From the NCBI GenBank assembly GCA_021732995.1, contig JAKFWA010000054.1:124001-188000 (forward strand): a DNA stretch of 64,000 nt. The letters are read 5' to 3'. The notes under the pieces are model-generated. The model did no database searches, was not told where the DNA came from, and was given only the letters and a program-made list of their open reading frames with translations. Source of the DNA: Planctomycetaceae bacterium. GTDB lineage: Bacteria > Planctomycetota > Planctomycetia > Planctomycetales > Planctomycetaceae. Position numbers and translations under genes: made by a program. Below are positions 1-7,343 of this stretch, piece after piece (positions within the stretch are counted from its first letter, which is position 1; each line of letters opens with the position of its first letter).

Positions 1-2510
1 AGGCACAGATTCTGGTTGCTCAGGGCGAGCATCTCAGCAACGAACTGATCGGCATCGACAGTCAGGCATCGGTGGCCACGAGTGGCTTCGCGCTGCAGTG
101 CCGTTTGACGACGGAAGATCCGACCAACAACTTCCTGCCAGACTACGGCCGCATCACGCACTATCGCTCGGCGAGCGGCATGGGCATTCGCCTCGACGCC
201 GGAACGGCGTTCTCGGGAGCGATGGTCTACCCGTTCTATGACTCGCTGCTCGTGAAAGTGTCTGCTCGCGGTCGTCGGTTCATTGACGCTGTCCGACGAA
301 TGGAACGCTGCCTGTCTGAGTTCCGCGTCCGCGGCGTGAAAACCAACATTCCGTTCCTGCAGAAGCTGCTGAAGCATCCAACCTTCATCGACGGGCAATG
401 CACGACGCGCTTCATTGATGAGAACCGCGAACTCCTGGTGCAGGTCGCGCCGCGCAAGAACCGGGCACAAAAGCTCTTGTCGTTCGTCGGCGACGTGATT
501 GTGAACGGCAACTCGCTGGTCGCGGATCGCGAACCAGCGAAGCGCCGCGAACCGGCTCCGCTGCCAGAATACAACCGCAACGCCGCTCGGCCGGAAGGCA
601 CGCGCGACATCTTGCTGAAGCTCGGTCCGAAGAACTTTGCCGACTGGGTACGTCAGCAGGATCGGCTGCTCATCACCGATACGACGTTCCGCGATGCTCA
701 CCAGTCGTTGCTGGCAACTCGAGTGCGCACGAAGGATCTGGTAGATGTTTGTGAGGCGTATTCGCATCTGGCACCGCAGCTGTTTTCGTTGGAGAACTGG
801 GGCGGAGCGACCTTCGACACCTCGATGCGGTTTCTCAAGGAATGTCCTTGGAATCGACTCGCTGAGATGCGCGAGAAGGCGCCGAACATCCTGTTCCAGA
901 TGCTGCTGCGAGCCTCCAACGCCGTTGGTTACACGAACTATCCGGACAACGTGGTTCGCGAGTTCGTGAAGGAATCTGTGAGCGCGGGCATGGACGTCTT
1001 CCGCATCTTCGACGCCCTGAACTGGGTGCCGAACATGCAGGTGGCGATGGAAGCTGTGCTGGATACCAACAAGGGCATCTGCGAACCCGCGATTTGCTAC
1101 ACCGGCGACATCCTCAATCCGAACCGCACCAAGTACGACCTCAAGTACTACGTCGAGCTGGCCAAGCAACTCGAAAAGATGGGTGCTCACATTCTGGCCA
1201 TCAAGGATATGGCTGGTTTGTGCAAGCCGGCTGCGGCACGGTTGCTGGTCAAGACTTTGAAAGAAGAGATCGGGATTCCGATTCACTTCCATACGCACGA
1301 CACAGCCGGCACTCAGGTCGCGGCGATTCTCGCTGCGGCCGAAGTGGGGCTCGATATCGCCGACGCCGCCATGGCGCCCCTGTCTGGCGGAACGTCGCAA
1401 GTGAATCTCAATACGCTCAGTGAAGCCGTGCGGTTTACTTCGCGTCCGACTGGTCTGGAATCGGAACACCTTGACTCGATCGCGGACTACTGGAGTGCCG
1501 TGCGTGAGTTCTACTCGCCGTTTGAAAGCCTGGTGCTGCCCGGTACTGCCGACCTCTACAACCACGAAATGCCGGGTGGCCAGTACACGAATCTGTACGA
1601 GCAAGCTCGAGCGCTGGGACTGGCTCCCAAGTGGCGTCAGATCTGTCATGCGTACGCAGAAGTGAATCAGATGTTTGGCGACATCGTGAAGGTGACGCCG
1701 ACCTCAAAGGCCGTGGGCGACATGGCCTTGTTCATGGTTGCCAACGACTTGACGGCCGATGCGATTCTCAATGGCGAACGCGATTTCTCCTACCCGGCGT
1801 CTGTCGTCGACCTCATCAGCGGCGCGATGGGTTTCCCGCCAGGGGGCTTCCCCGAACAGGTGAAGCTGCGAGTTCTGAAAGGGAAGCCAGGCTTCTCGGG
1901 ACGTCCGGGCGAGTCGCTGCCTCCGGCTGATTTCGATGCGGAGAAAGAGAAGCTCAAGAAGACGCTGGGCACCGAGCCGACTCACCAGCAAGTGTTGTCG
2001 TCAGTGCTCTATCCGCGCGTCTTCGAAGACTTCGCCAAGCACACGCTGGAGTACAGCGACACCAGCACGTTGCCAACGCCGGTGTTCTTCTACGGCATGC
2101 AACAGGGTGAAGAGATTGCCGTTGATATCGAAGCCGGCAAGACGCTCATTATCCGGTTCCTGACGAAGGGCATCCCGCATGCGGATGGTCGTCGATCGGT
2201 GTTCTTCGAACTCAACGGCCAGCCGCGCGACGTGTTGATTCTGGACCGCGCTCAGGAACCGAAGACGCCGCGTAGCCTCAAGGCCGACGCCGATAACCCG
2301 AAGCATGTGGCGGCGCAGATGCCCGGCATGGTCGTGAACGTGGCGGTGCAAGTCGGGGCGAAGGTCACCAAGGGCCAGAAGCTGATGTCGCTCGAAGCCA
2401 TGAAGATGGAAACCACCGTCTGCGCCGACCGAGACGGCGTTGTTGCCGAGATCCTCGTGAAGACAGGCAACCAAGTCGAAACCGGCGATCTGTTGATCAC
2501 GCTGGAGTAG
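1..2510 (+). CDS. pyc: Pyruvate carboxylase, C-terminal part (5' end outside the window)
   Basis: Biotin enzyme that carboxylates pyruvate to oxaloacetate in the cytoplasm and refills the TCA cycle. The reading frame is open from base 3, and the residues before the first possible internal start (GTG at 72) already match the end of a biotin carboxylase domain, so the true start lies upstream. In order the visible part has the end of biotin carboxylase (to about base 480), a carboxyltransferase TIM barrel opening with DTTFRDAHQS (about 680), the catalytic lysine in AIKDMAGL (codon 1203-1205), the metal ligands in HFHTHDTAG (about 1285), the PC/OADA domain, and a C-terminal biotinyl domain with EAMKMET, whose biotinylated lysine is codon 2403-2405. 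The single-chain order is typical of bacterial pyruvate carboxylase. The stop is TAG. Confidence 0.97.
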   Translation, partial: AQILVAQGEHLSNELIGIDSQASVATSGFALQCRLTTEDPTNNFLPDYGRITHYRSASGMGIRLDAGTAFSGAMVYPFYDSLLVKVSARGRRFIDAVRRMERCLSEFRVRGVKTNIPFLQKLLKHPTFIDGQCTTRFIDENRELLVQVAPRKNRAQKLLSFVGDVIVNGNSLVADREPAKRREPAPLPEYNRNAARPEGTRDILLKLGPKNFADWVRQQDRLLITDTTFRDAHQSLLATRVRTKDLVDVCEAYSHLAPQLFSLENWGGATFDTSMRFLKECPWNRLAEMREKAPNILFQMLLRASNAVGYTNYPDNVVREFVKESVSAGMDVFRIFDALNWVPNMQVAMEAVLDTNKGICEPAICYTGDILNPNRTKYDLKYYVELAKQLEKMGAHILAIKDMAGLCKPAAARLLVKTLKEEIGIPIHFHTHDTAGTQVAAILAAAEVGLDIADAAMAPLSGGTSQVNLNTLSEAVRFTSRPTGLESEHLDSIADYWSAVREFYSPFESLVLPGTADLYNHEMPGGQYTNLYEQARALGLAPKWRQICHAYAEVNQMFGDIVKVTPTSKAVGDMALFMVANDLTADAILNGERDFSYPASVVDLISGAMGFPPGGFPEQVKLRVLKGKPGFSGRPGESLPPADFDAEKEKLKKTLGTEPTHQQVLSSVLYPRVFEDFAKHTLEYSDTSTLPTPVFFYGMQQGEEIAVDIEAGKTLIIRFLTKGIPHADGRRSVFFELNGQPRDVLILDRAQEPKTPRSLKADADNPKHVAAQMPGMVVNVAVQVGAKVTKGQKLMSLEAMKMETTVCADRDGVVAEILVKTGNQVETGDLLITLE

Positions 2511-2535
2511 CTCATTGGGGAACTGCGATCGTGGC

Positions 2536-2552
2536 GGACGCGTCTCGCGTCC
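2536..2552. terminator. Short GC-rich hairpin downstream of pyc
   Basis: A perfect 7-bp stem (GGACGCG / CGCGTCC) with a 3-base loop begins 25 bases after the pyc stop. There is no U-tract, so it may act as a 3' end stabiliser or be a fragment of a dispersed palindrome rather than a classical terminator. Confidence 0.4.
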
Positions 2553-2605
2553 GTACGCTGCAGATCCTGATTGTGAGCATCGTGGGATGTCTGTCGTAGT
2601 AGTCT

Positions 2606-2665
2606 GTAGCATGGACGCCCCGTCCGTGCTGCAGCCATTACGCACGGACGGGGCGTTCATGCTAC
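2606..2665. repeat. Long intergenic palindrome, 24-bp arms
   Basis: Arms 2606-2629 and 2642-2665 are complementary with one mismatch and enclose a 12-base loop. The arms contain GGACGCCCCGTCC-like sequence. It lies between pyc and the aquaporin gene with no coding sense and resembles REP-like palindromes scattered between genes in planctomycete chromosomes. It could also fold in RNA and separate the two transcripts. Confidence 0.7.
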
Positions 2666-2774
2666 GGATCATCGGTGCCTTGGGCCACGAGGTCTCCGCA
2701 AGCTCGCGGGTCTCGCGGGCGTGGCTATATTGCTGGTCACTTCAACTCTGGTGAACCAGTCCACTCACGATGGG

Positions 2775-3539
2775 ATGGCCCGCATGTCTGCATATCTGGC
2801 TGAGTTTCTGGGGACCGCGATCCTGGTGCTGCTCGGAAATGGCGTGGTTGCCAATGTCCTGCTGGAGAAAACCAAAGGTCACGGCGCCGGCTGGATTGTG
2901 ATTACTGCCGGCTGGGCCTTTGCCGTGTTCGTTGGAGTCGCGGGCGTCAATGAATTCAGCGGCGCGCATCTCAACTCAGCGGTCACAATCGGGCTGGTTG
3001 CAGCCGGTAAGTTTGCCGCCGCGAAGGCACCGGGATATCTCGCCGCTCAACTGTCAGGAGCGTTTGTCGGCGCTGTCCTGGTCTATTTGTTTTATCAGGA
3101 CCACTACGACGCCACGTCTGATCCGGACCTTAAGCTGGCAACGTTTTGCACGAGTCCCAACATTCGAAACTTACCTCGCAACTTTTTTTGCGAAGCACTG
3201 GGGACGTTCGTGTTGATGATCACGGTCCTGTTGTTCGTCTCTCCCACATTTCAAATGGGCAACGCGGACGCCAATTCCAAGGTCCAAGTTGGACTTGGTT
3301 CGATCGGAGCGGCGCAAGTCGGGCTGCTGGTGTTCGCTATTGGTCTCTCATTGGGAGGCACGACGGGTTACGCCATTAATCCTGTGCGTGACCTTGGCCC
3401 GCGTTTGGCTCATGCGTTCTTGCCGATCAAAGGCAAACGTGACGCTGATTGGGGATATGCCGCCGTTCCGGTACTGGGACCAATCGTCGGTGCCATCGCT
3501 GCGGCTCTCGTCTACCGCCTGATGTTACCCGCAGCTTAG
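2775..3539 (+). CDS. Aquaglyceroporin (MIP family, GlpF-like) with variant NPA motifs
   Basis: Inner-membrane channel of the major intrinsic protein family, 254 residues, with six hydrophobic segments and two half-helix motifs. The first motif is N67-S-A in GAHLNSAVT and the second N202-P-V in INPVRDLGPR. The asparagines sit where N68 and N203 are in E. coli GlpF, and the Asp after Arg in the second motif is the mark of glycerol-type rather than water-type channels. Both motifs depart from canonical NPA (P to S, A to V). The ATG at 2775 gives the usual short N-terminus; an ATG at 2784 is also possible. No glycerol kinase or dehydrogenase gene is nearby, so the solute is unknown. The family call is firm. 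Confidence 0.9.
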   Translation: MARMSAYLAEFLGTAILVLLGNGVVANVLLEKTKGHGAGWIVITAGWAFAVFVGVAGVNEFSGAHLNSAVTIGLVAAGKFAAAKAPGYLAAQLSGAFVGAVLVYLFYQDHYDATSDPDLKLATFCTSPNIRNLPRNFFCEALGTFVLMITVLLFVSPTFQMGNADANSKVQVGLGSIGAAQVGLLVFAIGLSLGGTTGYAINPVRDLGPRLAHAFLPIKGKRDADWGYAAVPVLGPIVGAIAAALVYRLMLPAA

Positions 3540-3623
3540 GCGGACGTGTGGCCGAGATTCCGTCACTGGCCCGTTGCCGCCTTAGGCACCAATCTTCAAG
3601 TATGCAGAATGAGTGACCTCGCT

Positions 3624-4721
3624 ATGAAACGACGCACCTTCATTCAGAGCGGATTGATCGCGGCGTTGGGCACACCGTTGCTCGCAGCGCTGCGACAGGA
3701 TCGTTTAGACGCCGCAGCGGAGGTGCTGACTCGCGCCACGGCCCAAGGCCAAGTAGCCGCCGCCGTGCTGCATGTGAGCCAGGGGCCAACGTCATTCACG
3801 CGAGCATTCGGGAAAGTTCGTGATGAGCATGCGATGTTCCTGCTCGGGTCGATTTCAAAGCCCATCGCGATGACGGCGCTGATGACGCTCTATGACAAGG
3901 GGGCGTTCAAGCTCGACGACCCGCTGAAGAAGTTCCTGCCAAAATTCACCGGCGAAGGACGTGATGGAGTCACGCTGCGGCATCTGCTGTCTCACGTTTC
4001 GGGGCTGCCTGATCAGTTGCCTGAGAACGATGCGCTGCGAAAGAAGCATGCTCCACTATCTGAATTCGTCGAGCATGCCATTCGCACGCCGCTGAGCTTC
4101 GCTCCCGGTTCGAAGTATCAGTATTCGAGCATGGCCATCTTGCTGGCGGCGCACGTGGCCGAGCTGCTCAGCAATACCGATATTCTGACACTCGTTGATC
4201 GAACCGTCTTTCAACCGCTCGGAATGAAGCATTCGGCTCAAGGCCTGGGCCGGTTCAAACTGGAAGACTTCGTTCCTGCGCAAACGGAGTTCGCAGCGGT
4301 CGAAGCCGGAGGTGGCGATCCGACGGCCAAGGAGTGGGATTGGAACAGCCCGTATTGGCGAAAGCTCGGAGCGCCGTGGGGAGGCACACATGCATCCGCG
4401 CCCGACATCGCGAGTTTCCTCGGCGAGTTTCTTTTCCTGAAAGGAGCCGTCGTGAAACCGGAAACGGCTCGGCTCATGACGACCAACCATAATCCGCCCG
4501 GGCAAACTCAACGCGGGCTGGGATTGAACGTTGGCAAGGCTGCAGGAAACGCAGGTTGCTCGGAGAAGACTTTCGGCCATACGGGGTCGACGGGCACGAT
4601 CGCCTGGGCCGACCCTGTCAGTGAAACAATCTGCGTGGTGCTGACGTCGCTGCCAGCGCGTGCCGTTAAACCACATCCGCGAGACCTCGCCGCCGATAAA
4701 GTCGCGGCCGCAGTCACATAG
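3624..4721 (+). CDS. Exported serine hydrolase, beta-lactamase / class C PBP fold
   Basis: The 365-residue protein starts with a twin-arginine-type leader (KRRTFIQSG followed by a hydrophobic stretch), suggesting Tat export. The fold is that of the class C beta-lactamase/esterase superfamily: the nucleophile motif S-I-S-K lies near residues 76-79, a Tyr-Ser-Ser follows near residue 166 where the family has Y-x-N, and HTGSTG near the C-terminus corresponds to the third active-site box. Such proteins in planctomycetes are usually esterases or D-aminopeptidase-like enzymes; resistance to beta-lactams should not be assumed. The ATG at 3624 was chosen because it begins the signal peptide; earlier in-frame starts add an improbable tail. 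It stands alone, convergent with the next gene. Confidence 0.85.
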   Translation: MKRRTFIQSGLIAALGTPLLAALRQDRLDAAAEVLTRATAQGQVAAAVLHVSQGPTSFTRAFGKVRDEHAMFLLGSISKPIAMTALMTLYDKGAFKLDDPLKKFLPKFTGEGRDGVTLRHLLSHVSGLPDQLPENDALRKKHAPLSEFVEHAIRTPLSFAPGSKYQYSSMAILLAAHVAELLSNTDILTLVDRTVFQPLGMKHSAQGLGRFKLEDFVPAQTEFAAVEAGGGDPTAKEWDWNSPYWRKLGAPWGGTHASAPDIASFLGEFLFLKGAVVKPETARLMTTNHNPPGQTQRGLGLNVGKAAGNAGCSEKTFGHTGSTGTIAWADPVSETICVVLTSLPARAVKPHPRDLAADKVAAAVT

Positions 4722-4733
4722 TCAGAACTATTT

Positions 4734-4764
4734 CTCACGCGAAGGCGCGGAGCCGCGAAGGAAC
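4734..4764. repeat. Short degenerate repeat CACGCGAAGGCGCGGAG type
   Basis: Between two convergent genes lies a run in which CGCGAAGG and CGCGGAG-like units follow each other with about 8-base spacing. It resembles a degenerate unit pattern common in intergenic regions of many environmental bacteria. No coding sense or clear hairpin. Confidence 0.4.
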
Positions 4765-4770
4765 TTTCCG

Positions 4771-5691
4771 TTACCGAATACCAATCGTGTGCAGCCACTG
4801 CAGAGCGTCTTCCGGCCAAGCCTTGGCCTCTTTGGTGCAACGCAGTCCGTAGCCGTGCCCGCCTGTGGGGTAGAGCTTGAAGTCATGCGCCACTTTGGCT
4901 TCGTCGAGTGCCGCATGATAGACCTTGCTGCCGGTGACGTGAGTTTTGTCGTCCTCGCTATGCACGATCAGCGTGGGCGGGATGCTGGCTTTCAAGTTGA
5001 GATTCGACGCTACCTGTCCGTTCTTATCGTCCAGGTAGGCCGGATAAACCAGCACTGCGAAATCAGGACGGCAGCTTTTCTGGTCGACCGCATCAATGAT
5101 CGGATAGGCCCGCGAATCGAACAGAGTGCTGGCTCTGGCGGCGAGATTGCCACCGGCCGAGAAACCGATGACGCCCAGTCGCCTGGAGTCGATGTTCCAG
5201 TCTGCTGCGTGCTCACGAGTGAGACTTAAGGCGCGCTGGATGTCCTGCAGAGCACCGTCGCGGTTATTGGGAGTGCGATACTTCAAGACCAGCGCACTGA
5301 TGCCGTTGGAATTCAGCCACGCTGCGATCTCCGTGCCCTCCTTGTCGTAGACCACATAGCTGTAGCCGCCGCCAGGGCAGACGATCATCGCCGGTGCGGG
5401 CGCATCTTTCTTCGGTGCTGGGAACACCGTCAGGGTAGGGCGGCTGATGTTGGTGATTCGCTGAAATCCATCGCCCTTGGATGGGACGTCCGCTTCTGAT
5501 TCCTTCGCTCCGCGCCCCGGCATCTTCCCGTCTGGCCACACGTTCACAATTGCTGATGGTCGGGGCGAGTCAGTGTTCTGAGCCCAAGCCGTCGGAGTGA
5601 GGAATAGCAGCATCAGAAGGCACGTGGCTTTGCCGATCGCCCTAAAGGATGCGGCTGCACTCACCACGGCATAAGAAAAGTTGATCCTCAT
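4771..5691 (-). CDS. Secreted alpha/beta hydrolase, acetyl-xylan-esterase-like
   Basis: A 306-residue alpha/beta hydrolase of the BD-FAE/xylan esterase type, expected to remove acyl groups from plant or algal polysaccharides in the periplasm or outside the cell. A signal peptide (LLMLLFLTPTAWA) fills the first 35 residues. The oxyanion-hole loop CPGGGYS is near residue 86, the nucleophile is the Ser of GFSAGG (about S168), and HSEDD and HGYG near the C-terminus supply the Asp and His of the triad. The ATG at 5691 is chosen because it begins the signal peptide; longer starts would run into the upstream gene. It lies 109 bases downstream of the Gfo/Idh/MocA gene on the same strand and may be co-transcribed, suggesting carbohydrate catabolism. 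Confidence 0.87.
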   Translation of the reverse strand: MRINFSYAVVSAAASFRAIGKATCLLMLLFLTPTAWAQNTDSPRPSAIVNVWPDGKMPGRGAKESEADVPSKGDGFQRITNISRPTLTVFPAPKKDAPAPAMIVCPGGGYSYVVYDKEGTEIAAWLNSNGISALVLKYRTPNNRDGALQDIQRALSLTREHAADWNIDSRRLGVIGFSAGGNLAARASTLFDSRAYPIIDAVDQKSCRPDFAVLVYPAYLDDKNGQVASNLNLKASIPPTLIVHSEDDKTHVTGSKVYHAALDEAKVAHDFKLYPTGGHGYGLRCTKEAKAWPEDALQWLHTIGIR

Positions 5692-5800
5692 AACGTTCAC
5701 TCCGCCATGACCCGTTGTGGAGCGCAAGCGGCGCTCAGTACGCGGGAGCCAGTGGCACCCCGATTCTTTCTCAAGTTCGCTGACGTCCGCCCTAAGAAGC

Positions 5801-6901
5801 TTAAAGCAATGTGAGCGCGTTCTGCTTGGTCGCCAGTGGCATCGCGACCGGTTTCGCCTGACGATGTGAGTCGAACGTCGCAAGGATCATCTCGATGGCT
5901 CCGCGAGCTTCATACATGCTGCAGAGCGGTTGTCGGTCTTTCTCGATCGCGTCGATGAGGTCCCTCGCTGCCGCCGGGTTGCCGCCTTCGTAGCCTTGAG
6001 CGGTGATTGTTTCGGGCTTATCGACGCCGTTTGATGAAATCACCTGCCACTTGGGTGCCGACCGTGCTGCCATCCAGCCGCTGTCCTTCAGCAGGAAGGC
6101 TGGATTCGCGTAGCCAGAAGTCGTGTCGATGATGCCCTTCGAACCGTAGATGCGCAGGCCGAAGCGGCTGGGATTTCCGCCAGCGGACTTGCGAGACGAA
6201 AAGTATCCCGTGATGCCGTTCTTGAAACGGTACATGGCGTCGACGTGGTCGCCGGCGAACGGTCCCAAGCCTTCGTTTCCGGGGCGGATGTGTTGTTTGG
6301 TGACGCGCTCGCCTTTCTCAAAGAGTGTCGCGAAGCAAGACTCCGGCTCGCCCGATACGGCGCGCATGATGTCGAGCACGTGTGAGCCGAGTACCCAGAG
6401 ATCCTCGGTACCGCCGCGAGCGTCTTCTTTGCCGCGCGCTCGCACTTCCATCACGTCACCGATCTCGCCGCCACGAATCAGGCTCTTGATGATCTGCAGT
6501 TGCGGCGAGTACCGGCTGATGTGAGCGACAGCCAGCTTGATGTGCCGCATTTCGCAGGCTCGAATGATTTCGTCAGCTTCGGCGAGGTCACGGCAGAAGG
6601 GCTTTTCCATGTACATGTGGCAGCCGTGTTCGGCACACGCAATGGCCATGTCGCGATGCTGATCAACCCAGCGCGGACAGACTGCCACGATCTGCGGCTT
6701 CTCTTTCGACAGCATCTCCCGATAGTCGGCGTAGGCTCGTTGAGCCCCCACGATCGGCATTGTTTTGGTGCGGCCCGCCTCATTGTCGTCTGCGATTGCG
6801 ACGACTTCGCAGTTGTCGAGCGTTTTCCAGACGTCGCCCAAACCGTGGCCGTAGTTGCCTCGTCCCGTACTGCCGATGATCGCGACTTTGTACTTGGCCA
6901 T
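5801..6901 (-). CDS. Gfo/Idh/MocA family NAD(P)-dependent oxidoreductase
   Basis: A 366-residue dehydrogenase of the glucose-fructose oxidoreductase / inositol dehydrogenase family. The N-terminal Rossmann fold begins with VAIIGSTGRGNYGHG and reaches an acidic residue in VAIADDN; MEKPFCRD is the family EKP motif carrying the catalytic lysine region. The C-terminal half is the usual alpha/beta substrate domain. These enzymes oxidise or epimerise sugars and cyclitols; the substrate cannot be read here. There is no signal peptide from this start, unlike many planctomycete members. The ATG at 6901 has an AGGAG ribosome site about 7 bases upstream. It is the first gene of a likely two-gene unit with the downstream esterase and diverges from the dehydrogenase gene at 7344. 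Confidence 0.93.
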   Translation of the reverse strand: MAKYKVAIIGSTGRGNYGHGLGDVWKTLDNCEVVAIADDNEAGRTKTMPIVGAQRAYADYREMLSKEKPQIVAVCPRWVDQHRDMAIACAEHGCHMYMEKPFCRDLAEADEIIRACEMRHIKLAVAHISRYSPQLQIIKSLIRGGEIGDVMEVRARGKEDARGGTEDLWVLGSHVLDIMRAVSGEPESCFATLFEKGERVTKQHIRPGNEGLGPFAGDHVDAMYRFKNGITGYFSSRKSAGGNPSRFGLRIYGSKGIIDTTSGYANPAFLLKDSGWMAARSAPKWQVISSNGVDKPETITAQGYEGGNPAAARDLIDAIEKDRQPLCSMYEARGAIEMILATFDSHRQAKPVAMPLATKQNALTLL

Positions 6902-7343
6902 GTCGTGACTCCTGAGAGTTGAGCGTCTGCATTGAGCTAATCTGGCGAACCGACGTGTCCGAAAGTTGAAACGTTGACCGATGCCATCGCAACTCACTCA
7001 ATCAAAAACGACTTGCGAGTTGTCAGGGTTGCGGTGACTGGAACGATTCCGGAAACCTTGATGGGCGATGAAAACGGACCGAATCTTCTTCTGGACTTTC
7101 GGGTCACTCTTTTCAGCCGGTCGCGTGCTGTGCGGGCCGGTGTTTGCCATACTTTCCGTCCCCCTCGTGACCGATGGTTCGGCGCGATCGACAGTCTGCT
7201 GTTGCGGTGGTGAGAAGGGATTTCTCCCTGCTGCGACGGTTCGTCGTTGAATTGCTTGTCGTGCGACGTGATCTGCGTGCAGTGAATTGCTGCCACACGT
7301 CACGACTCACCGCAGCACAAAATCCTCTGGTGGAGCCTGCCTC
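6902..7343. promoter_or_regulatory. Divergent intergenic region
   Basis: 442 bases separate the Gfo/Idh/MocA gene (minus) from the PVC dehydrogenase gene (plus) and must carry both promoters. No convincing -35/-10 pair, operator or RNA gene could be recognised; the short open frames look non-coding. Confidence 0.5.

Noticed and set aside
3624-4721. Antibiotic resistance beta-lactamase
   Set aside because: The fold is shared by esterases and peptidases, and Tyr-Ser-Ser replaces the Y-x-N motif; resistance cannot be claimed.
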